Part shown: positions 57,931 through 64,000 of the stretch, one piece after another
How positions within the stretch are numbered: position 1 is the first letter of the stretch
Layout of the letters: each line of letters opens with the position of its first letter
Origin: Virgibacillus_N oceani_A
GTDB lineage: Bacteria > Bacillota > Bacilli > Bacillales > Amphibacillaceae
Direction: 5' to 3' (one strand)
Assembly: GCA_041521345.1 (NCBI GenBank)
Contig: JBGOHB010000012.1
Length of the DNA stretch: 64,000 nt
The notes under the pieces: model-generated
The model's input: the letters and a program-made list of their open reading frames with translations, nothing else
The model's database searches: none
What the model was told of the DNA's origin: nothing
Position numbers and translations under genes: made by a program

Positions 57931-58902
57931 TTATTGTTTCAGCTTTTTAATTTCTTCTGTCAGCATTGGAACAATTTCAAACAAATCCCCAACTAGCCCA
58001 TAGCCCGCCACATTAAAGATATTTGATTCAGCATCTTTATTGATCGCAACAATTACTTTCGAGTTAGACATACCGGCCAGATGCTGGATAGCTCCGGAAA
58101 TACCTACAGCAATGTATAAGTCAGGTGTGACTACTTTACCTGTCTGTCCGATTTGCAGGGAGTAATCACAGTACTCAGCGTCACATGCCCCGCGTGAAGC
58201 ACCTACTGCACCGCCCAACACTTCTGCCAGTTCGTATAGCGGCTCAAAGCCTTCCTTGCTTTTCACCCCGCGTCCGCCTGCAACAATGACGTTTGCCTCT
58301 GATAAATCAACACCTTCTGATGCTTTGCGGATAACATCTTTAATAACGGTCCGGATATCTGTTACATCCACCTCTTTAGCGGTAACATCTCCTGAACGAG
58401 CGTCATCTTTTTCCAGTGATGCGATATTGTTTGGACGAATAGTGAAAAATGCCATTCCATCTGTAACGATTTTCTTCTCAAATGCTTTTCCGGAATAAAT
58501 TGGTCTTGTGAATACTGCTTTGTCATCATCCACATCTATCGAGACAGCATCGGAAATAAGGCCGCTTCCCAGTTTGCTTGCCAGTTTTGGTGTCAGGTCT
58601 TTCCCGATGGATGTATGACCCATCACGATGCCATCCGGAGATTCATCGTTAATGACAGCCAATGCCGCCTGACCGTAACCCTCGGAAGTATATTTTTCCA
58701 GATTATTGTGCGTGACAGTTACCACTCTGTCTGCACCATATTTGATCATTTCTTCTCCTTGTGCGTCCAGATCACCTGCGCCCAGTACAACACCTACAAT
58801 TTCATCTGCATTTATTTTTTTCGCTGCCGCGATTGCTTCAAATGATACATTACGCAATGCGCCATCTTTTGATTCGCCTATAACCAATACTTTATTACTC
58901 AC
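57931..58902 (-). CDS. etfA: Electron transfer flavoprotein alpha subunit
   Basis: 323 aa. C-terminal FAD domain: VAGGRGVKSKEGFEPLYELA, VGASRGACDAEYCDYSLQIG, QTGKVVTPDLYIAVGISGAI, NKDAESNIFNVAGYGLVGD. Takes electrons from acyl-CoA dehydrogenases. Follows etfB. Confidence 0.96.
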   Translation of the reverse strand: MSNKVLVIGESKDGALRNVSFEAIAAAKKINADEIVGVVLGAGDLDAQGEEMIKYGADRVVTVTHNNLEKYTSEGYGQAALAVINDESPDGIVMGHTSIGKDLTPKLASKLGSGLISDAVSIDVDDDKAVFTRPIYSGKAFEKKIVTDGMAFFTIRPNNIASLEKDDARSGDVTAKEVDVTDIRTVIKDVIRKASEGVDLSEANVIVAGGRGVKSKEGFEPLYELAEVLGGAVGASRGACDAEYCDYSLQIGQTGKVVTPDLYIAVGISGAIQHLAGMSNSKVIVAINKDAESNIFNVAGYGLVGDLFEIVPMLTEEIKKLKQ

Positions 58903-59104
58903 GTCTTCTTGCTCCCTTCTGTCAGCAAAATGAATAAAAGTTTGTTTGTCGATTCAGCTAAAACTAATAAAATGTTCTAATAGTATAATAGACTTTACCC
59001 GTCCCGTTTCCGGCGACCAGCACCTCTTTACGGTGGTGCGAACATTAGCGGAGTCCCAAAGTTCATTCTGTACGTCGCTAAACTGACGCCACGCTTTAGT
59101 TTTT

Positions 59105-59878
59105 TTACAGTACTTTTTCGTCGTTTTTCAGTATGGATACCAGTTCCTGTACCTGTTCGCTGGCATCACCTTCAAGTACTCTGCCTGCTTCTTTTTCCGG
59201 CGGCAGGAAGATATCGATTGTTTTTGATTTTGGCTCCAGTTCATCTTCATCCAGGTCTAGATCATCGATTTCCAGCTCTTCCAATGGTTTCTTTTTCGCT
59301 TTCATGATACCCGGAAGAGATGGGTAACGGGGTTCATTCAAGCCCTGCTGGCAAGTAACGAGTACTGGCAGGCTTGTTTCCACAATTTCCACGTCGCCTT
59401 CAACGTCTTTTTCTATCGTTACATTTTCACCATCGATTTTCAGGTCAGTAATGGTCGTGACATAAGGAATTCCCAAGCTCTCTGCCACTCTCGGGCCCAC
59501 TTGCCCACTGGCTTCATCAATGGCAACATTACCACCCAAAATTAAATCAGCTTCTTTATCTTCAAAGAATGTTTCCAGAATTTTTGCCGTAGTAAAGGCA
59601 TCGCCTTCTTCAAGGTCATCTTCCGTATTGATAAGAACTGCCTTATCCACACCCATAGCAAGGGCAGTGCGCAGCTGTTTTTCAGAGTCTTCATCACCAA
59701 CTGTGACAACGGTTACTTCACCGCCATGTGCATCACGCTGGTTTATTGCTTCTTCCACCGCATATTCATCATACGGATTGATGATGAATTCTGCACCGTC
59801 ATCTTCTATTTCTCCATTGGAAACGTTAATTTTCTCCTCGGTATCGAAGGTTTTTTTCAATAATACGTATATATTCAT
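59105..59878 (-). CDS. etfB: Electron transfer flavoprotein beta subunit
   Basis: 257 aa. INPYDEYAVEEAINQRDAHG, GGNVAIDEASGQVGPRVAES and EPRYPSLPGIMKAKKKPLEE are ETF-beta signatures; binds AMP. The 202-bp gap to etfA (58903-59104) holds no gene; near 59021-59060 it has a sequence partly like 63886-63920. Confidence 0.95.
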   Translation of the reverse strand: MNIYVLLKKTFDTEEKINVSNGEIEDDGAEFIINPYDEYAVEEAINQRDAHGGEVTVVTVGDEDSEKQLRTALAMGVDKAVLINTEDDLEEGDAFTTAKILETFFEDKEADLILGGNVAIDEASGQVGPRVAESLGIPYVTTITDLKIDGENVTIEKDVEGDVEIVETSLPVLVTCQQGLNEPRYPSLPGIMKAKKKPLEELEIDDLDLDEDELEPKSKTIDIFLPPEKEAGRVLEGDASEQVQELVSILKNDEKVL

Positions 59879-59900
59879 GACATATCCTCCTTATAAACTA

Positions 59901-60674
59901 CTATTTATCCTGAAAATTTGGTTTGCGTTTTTCGATAAAAGCTTGTACACCTTCTTTGGCATCCCAGGAACCGAATATCTCGGAAAACTCATGTGCTTCA
60001 GCTTGTACACCTTGGGAAAATTGCCCCGTCTTGGCATACGGAATTAAGCGCATGACACTATTAATCGTAAGCTTGCTTTTTGCGGCAATCTTCTCAGCAA
60101 GATTCATAGCTTTTACAAATACATCATCTTCAGCGGTAACATGATTTGCAAGACCTAATTCATAAGCTTCCTTCCCGCTGATTGGTTCTCCAGTAAGTAT
60201 CATTTCATATGCTTTTGGTGTACCAACATACATCGGAAGTCTTTGTGTTCCTGCAAATCCCGGGATAATTCCCAGTGATAATTCAGGAAGCCCCAGTTTT
60301 GCATTTTCAGTTACTATACGCATATGACAAGCCATCGCCAGCTCAAGTCCGCCACCTAAGGCCGCGCCATGAATAGCTGCTATAATCGGTACGGGAAAAT
60401 GCTCCATACGATCAAATAACTGCTGGCCTTTTTCTGCCAATGATTTGTAATCAGAAGCTTCTCTTAGAGAAGTGAATTCTTTAATATCCGCTCCTGCAGA
60501 GAAAAAATTTCCATTCCCTTTAATGACTACTGCCTTTATATGAGAGTCCTGCTCTATTTTATCCAGGTTTTCTGCGAGATCATTTAATAGAGCAGAAGAT
60601 AGCGCGTTTGCAGGCGGGCTCATAACTGTTAAATAGGCAACATTCTGGTTCGTTTCGTACGCAATGGCACTCAA
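59901..60674 (-). CDS. fadB: Enoyl-CoA hydratase
   Basis: 257 aa, crotonase family. Oxyanion hole NFFSAGADIKEF and IHGAALGGGLELAMACHM; catalytic Glu region LGLPELSLGIIPGFAGTQRL. Second step of fatty acid beta-oxidation. In the fadR-fadB-etfB-etfA operon. Confidence 0.93.
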   Translation of the reverse strand: MSAIAYETNQNVAYLTVMSPPANALSSALLNDLAENLDKIEQDSHIKAVVIKGNGNFFSAGADIKEFTSLREASDYKSLAEKGQQLFDRMEHFPVPIIAAIHGAALGGGLELAMACHMRIVTENAKLGLPELSLGIIPGFAGTQRLPMYVGTPKAYEMILTGEPISGKEAYELGLANHVTAEDDVFVKAMNLAEKIAAKSKLTINSVMRLIPYAKTGQFSQGVQAEAHEFSEIFGSWDAKEGVQAFIEKRKPNFQDK

Positions 60675-60729
60675 AGTTTTATCCCCCTAACGTTAAAAAA
60701 TACAAGAAAACACTTACATACATTTTCTA

Positions 60730-61311
60730 TCATACAGAAAATCCATTCGTTAATAAAGTGTGAACCTTCGATGTCTGTTTGACAATATCATACTTGTGAC
60801 CTTGCATTACCCAGTTTGTGACAGTTTCATCCAGTGTGCCGAATATCATTTGCCGAACTAGCGGCAAGTTTAGGTCATTTTGATATAAATTCTGTTTGAT
60901 TCCTTCCTGGATGATGGAATCTATGACGGTTAAATACGGTTTTAGCACTGCATTTATTTTTGTTCTTAATTCCGGATCCGACTGTCTTAATTCTAGCTGT
61001 GTAAGAATTGCCAGGTTGTGATCATTAGACAGCTGTTTAAAATGCATATGGATTAATGTAAGCAGTTTTTCATTTGCATCTTCTTTTTCTTCTATACTTT
61101 GGGAAATTTCCCCTATGAACTGACCCATTTTTTCTTCAAAGACAGACACAAGAATATCTTCTTTATTTTTGAAATAAAGATAAATAGTTCCATCTGCAAC
61201 GCCCGCCTGCTTGGCAATCTTGGATATTTGCGAGCTGTGGTAACCATTTTGGGCGATTACCACAACTGCTGCATCGATAATTTGTTTATACTTTGGTTTA
61301 TACTTCTTCAT
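60730..61311 (-). CDS. fadR: Fatty acid degradation regulator FadR (TetR family)
   Basis: 193 aa. HTH IDAAVVVIAQNGYHSSQISK, IAKQAGVADGTIYLYFKNKE. Ligand domain helical. Represses fad genes until long-chain acyl-CoA binds. A FadR-box sits upstream at 61341. Confidence 0.92.
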   Translation of the reverse strand: MKKYKPKYKQIIDAAVVVIAQNGYHSSQISKIAKQAGVADGTIYLYFKNKEDILVSVFEEKMGQFIGEISQSIEEKEDANEKLLTLIHMHFKQLSNDHNLAILTQLELRQSDPELRTKINAVLKPYLTVIDSIIQEGIKQNLYQNDLNLPLVRQMIFGTLDETVTNWVMQGHKYDIVKQTSKVHTLLTNGFSV

Positions 61312-61340
61312 AAATATCTCCTTACATTACCCATTAAAAA

Positions 61341-61358
61341 TGAATGAATCATCATTCA
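61341..61358. promoter_or_regulatory. FadR operator
   Basis: TGAATGAATCATCATTCA differs by one base from the B. subtilis FadR consensus TGAATGANTANTCATTCA. It lies 30 bases before fadR, so the repressor probably controls its own operon (fadR-fadB-etfBA). Confidence 0.82.
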
Positions 61359-61438
61359 TTAATTATTCTACTCGTCCCAAACGCTTCTGTCAATGAAAAG
61401 CTTGTACAATTATTTTCGAAAAAAAGAGGGATGGAGCT

Positions 61439-63133
61439 TTACACCGGTTCCGTCGCTTCTTTTTCTTTTTCTTCATCAACGAGCTGTCGTCTCAGGATTT
61501 TACCAACTGCTGTTTTTGGCAGCTCATCCTTGAATTCATAAGAGCGAGGGACTTTAAATGCTGCAAGATTTTCCCTGCAAAAATCATTTAATTCATCTTC
61601 TGTTATATTATAGCCATCTTTCAAAACGACATAAGCTTTAACAGTTTCGCCGCGGTATGGGTCAGGTATACCTGCAACTACTGCTTCTGCGATGGCTTCA
61701 TGTTCATATAAAACTTCTTCTACTTCTCTCGGATAAATATTAAACCCGCCGGCAATAATCATATCTTTCTTGCGGTCTACCACATAAAAGTATCCTTCCT
61801 CATCCATGTAGCCAAGATCCCCGGTAAAGAACCAACCATCCTTTAATACATTCGTGGTTTCTTCTTTATTATTCCAGTATCCTTTCATTACTTGAGGGCC
61901 TTTAACAATAATCTCGCCTACCTCGCCTATGACTGCTTCTTCATCACTTTCCATGTTATAAATTTTCGCATCAGTGTCCGGCCATGGAAGTCCTATGCTT
62001 CCAACCACTTTTTCTCCGCCCCACACAAAATTGGCATGCGTTACTGGAGAGGTTTCAGTTAATCCATAACCTTCAACTAACTTACCGCCAGTAACTTCTT
62101 CAAAGCGCTGTTGAATTTCTACTGGCAATGGTGCAGAGCCACTTATACATGCTCTGATGGAAGATAAATCATATTTGTTCACATCCGGATGATTCATAAT
62201 TCCAATATAAATAGTAGGTGCTCCCGGAAACATGGTCGGTTTTTGTTTTTGAATGGTTTTAAGCACTTCTGTAGCATCAAACTTTGGTACAAGCACCATT
62301 TTCGAGCCATTCATGATGGACATATTCATTACTGTCGTCATCCCGTATACGTGGAAAAACGGCAATACACCGAAGATGACATCCTGGGAATCACTTTTCT
62401 CAAATAACCATGCATCAGCCATTTGAACGTTTGACACCAGGTTATAATGAGTCAGCATGACACCTTTTGGATGACCTGTTGTTCCACCTGTATATTGAAG
62501 CAGTGCTAGATCCTCCAGTGGATTTACGTCAACCGGTGTGTAATCTTCAGAAGTATTTTCAATCACTTTTTGCCATCCATGTGTATCCTCTGTTTCTTCT
62601 ATTTTCACGACCATATTATACTGCTTTTTTTGGATGAATGGGTAGATCAGATTTTTTGGGAATGGCAAATAATCTTTGATACCGGTTACAATTGTATGCT
62701 CAATATCCGTATTATCTCTTACGTTAGATACCCGCGGTAATAATATATCGAGACATACAATAAATGTTGCTCCTGAATCCTTCATCTGATATTCCAGTTC
62801 ACGTTCTGTGTACAATGGGTTTGTCTGTACGACAACCCCACCGGCCATCAATGCTGCATAGTAGCTAATGACACCTTGGGGGCAATTAGGCAGCATGACG
62901 GCCACTCTGTCCCCTTTCTTCAGGCCATGAGCCTGCATGAAGTGAGACATCTTTTTTGCCTGGGCATAAAGTTCCTCAAACGTCATTTCCTTCCCCATAA
63001 AGTGAAGCGCTTTCTTTTCTTTGTCTCTCTCAGCACTTTTCTTCAAATACGCATGCAGCGGCTCTTCATCATAAGCTATACTTGCTGCGATTTCCTCCGG
63101 ATAATGCTTAAGCCATATTTTTTCTTCTGCCAT
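61439..63133 (-). CDS. lcfA: Long-chain fatty acid-CoA ligase
   Basis: 564 aa. AMP-binding motif YTGGTTGHPKGVMLTHYNLV, GYGLTETSPVTHAN, GWFFTGDLGYMDEEGYFYVV, DRKKDMIIAGGFNIYPREVE, and catalytic Lys in LPKTAVGKILRR. Activates fatty acids for beta-oxidation. Upstream of fadR as in B. subtilis. Confidence 0.95.
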   Translation of the reverse strand: MAEEKIWLKHYPEEIAASIAYDEEPLHAYLKKSAERDKEKKALHFMGKEMTFEELYAQAKKMSHFMQAHGLKKGDRVAVMLPNCPQGVISYYAALMAGGVVVQTNPLYTERELEYQMKDSGATFIVCLDILLPRVSNVRDNTDIEHTIVTGIKDYLPFPKNLIYPFIQKKQYNMVVKIEETEDTHGWQKVIENTSEDYTPVDVNPLEDLALLQYTGGTTGHPKGVMLTHYNLVSNVQMADAWLFEKSDSQDVIFGVLPFFHVYGMTTVMNMSIMNGSKMVLVPKFDATEVLKTIQKQKPTMFPGAPTIYIGIMNHPDVNKYDLSSIRACISGSAPLPVEIQQRFEEVTGGKLVEGYGLTETSPVTHANFVWGGEKVVGSIGLPWPDTDAKIYNMESDEEAVIGEVGEIIVKGPQVMKGYWNNKEETTNVLKDGWFFTGDLGYMDEEGYFYVVDRKKDMIIAGGFNIYPREVEEVLYEHEAIAEAVVAGIPDPYRGETVKAYVVLKDGYNITEDELNDFCRENLAAFKVPRSYEFKDELPKTAVGKILRRQLVDEEKEKEATEPV

Positions 63134-63245
63134 ACATTCTCCTCCTTTTATAGTAGCTTATACCTATTATAACGATTAATTTATATTTTTTGAAATTTTA
63201 ACTGACTGTTTTGCGATTTTTTTACCTATATCATTAAATTTATGC

Positions 63246-63326
63246 TCACAGAAAATAAATAATCCCTACTATTAAAAAAATAGCAGCAACTACAAACAGT
63301 ATTTTTGCCAAGCGATCAAGAACCAT
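63246..63326 (-). CDS. Small membrane peptide (26 aa)
   Basis: 26 aa: MVLDRLAKILFVVAAIFLIV then GIIYFL, one hydrophobic helix. AAGGAG lies ten bases upstream of ATG 63326. The gap 63134-63445 otherwise holds the lcfA promoter region (TATAAT on the minus strand near 63170). Not recognised. Confidence 0.5.
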   Translation of the reverse strand: MVLDRLAKILFVVAAIFLIVGIIYFL

Positions 63327-63445
63327 TGCTCATTCTCCTTTTTTAATAAATATGGTTTTGAAATCAGCATTTTCCATTTTTTTCAATCCAGCGTCTTGCA
63401 TCTAAATTCTGGCCTCTGAAAATAGGAGGCTTCAGCCGATTTTTT

Positions 63446-63850
63446 CTATATATATGCTCCAATTACAAATGAGAGGCCGATTGAAATCACCATGGAAATC
63501 AAACCTACAGCAATATTTCCCTTGCCGATTTCCTCATCCACGTTAAGCTTTGGGGTAAGGAATTCAAAAATAAAGTAGCCAAATAACAGCAGGAAAAAGC
63601 CAAAAGCACCCCAGCCGATATGTTGAATTATTGTATCATTCTTCTCGATTGAAAAGCGGAAAATATTTGCGATTCCAAATATCTTTCCGCCTGTGGCCAT
63701 CGCTACTGCAAAATTTCCATTTTTTATTTCATCCCAATTTTTATAGGAAGTTACTAGTTCAAAAATAGCAAGAAAAACCAGTGTGCACAAAATGACCACA
63801 CTATAGCCTGCAGCAGTTTTTACGATGATATTTTCCCAAAAAACATTCAT
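63446..63850 (-). CDS. yshE: DUF350 membrane protein
   Basis: 134 aa from ATG 63850 (AAAGGGGAAG upstream). Four membrane helices; NFAVAMATGGKIFGIANIFR and GNIAVGLISMVISIGLSFVI are the two repeated halves of DUF350. Located between mutS2 and lcfA as yshE in B. subtilis. Function unknown. Confidence 0.85.
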   Translation of the reverse strand: MNVFWENIIVKTAAGYSVVILCTLVFLAIFELVTSYKNWDEIKNGNFAVAMATGGKIFGIANIFRFSIEKNDTIIQHIGWGAFGFFLLLFGYFIFEFLTPKLNVDEEIGKGNIAVGLISMVISIGLSFVIGAYI

Positions 63851-63945
63851 GCCAATCTTCCCCTTTTTAATGGGACAGAGGGACAAATTTTTACGGTGGG
63901 GCGAGCATTTAGCACACTCCCCAGTTACATTATCCCAGTATTTTG

Positions 63946-64000
63946 CTAGCGGAGCTCCATAATGGTTACACCGCTTCCCCCTTCTCCCATTGAACCTAAT
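63946..64000 (-). CDS. mutS2: MutS2 C-terminal end (partial)
   Basis: Only the last 17 codons are in the window (LGSMGEGGSGVTIMELR), then TAG at 63946. The GSGVTIMELR end fits the Smr domain terminus of MutS2, and the gene is expected next to yshE. The gene continues beyond 64000. Confidence 0.75.
   Translation of the reverse strand, partial: LGSMGEGGSGVTIMELR

Noticed and set aside
1..64000. CRISPR array or cas genes
   Set aside because: No regularly spaced identical repeats with unique spacers were seen, and no Cas-like protein.

Overview
The window is a low-GC Bacillaceae chromosome segment, most like Virgibacillus/Oceanobacillus-type halotolerant bacilli as judged from protein sequences alone. 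A complete, apparently intact siphovirus-type prophage (about 44.17 kb, 487-44706) sits in a tRNA-Arg(UCU) gene. To its right lies a conserved Bacillus housekeeping region.

Left edge (1-536): a 42-bp perfect palindrome, a strong promoter, a 5' remnant of a tRNA-Gly, an intact tRNA-Gly(UCC) and tRNA-Arg(UCU). The last 50 bp of tRNA-Arg are repeated exactly at 44657-44706 (attL/attR). TTGGGGTTG repeats, likely integrase arm sites, lie just inside both ends.

Prophage, left to right. (a) 600-4700, accessory end: a 47-codon gene behind a highly structured RNA, an XRE repressor/ImmA pair with its own operators, a LexA-boxed WYL-like/YolD pair, and a two-gene plus-strand cargo (possible DUF6414 protein and GIY-YIG protein). 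(b) 4715-7110, minus: amidase endolysin, holin, XhlA-like protein, an unknown gene and a 39-aa secreted peptide. (c) 7102-27534, minus: tail tip, fibre, Dit, tape measure, tail chaperones, major tail protein with a probable -1 frameshift extension, minor capsid proteins, major capsid, scaffold, an inserted block with an Acb2/Tad1-like cyclic-nucleotide sponge, MuF-like minor capsid, portal, terminases. (d) 27672-28181: sigma-like late regulator. (e) 28269-40881, minus: early genes including RecU, MazG, helicase loader, replisome organizer with candidate origin iterons, RecE-like nuclease plus annealing protein, Xis-like and antirepressor proteins, and Cro. A plus-strand CBO0543-type membrane gene interrupts them. 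(f) 40899-44525, plus: CI-like repressor behind an operator array, zinc-ribbon protein, lipoprotein (candidate superinfection exclusion), second ImmA, tyrosine integrase.

Host region (44707-64000), nearly all minus, matches B. subtilis order read right to left: mutS2 (end only), yshE, lcfA, fadR, fadB, etfB, etfA, trxA, uvrC, yslB (plus), sdhC-sdhA-sdhB, ysmA, gerE (plus), ysmB, racE, gerM, rph, ysnA, ysnB. It covers fatty-acid activation and oxidation with electron transfer, redox and DNA repair, succinate dehydrogenase, spore-coat and germination genes, glutamate racemase, RNA processing and nucleotide house-cleaning. One 237-bp intergenic repeat with terminal inverted repeats lies between gerM and racE.

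All family names come from reading the translated sequence by eye; no database search was run.
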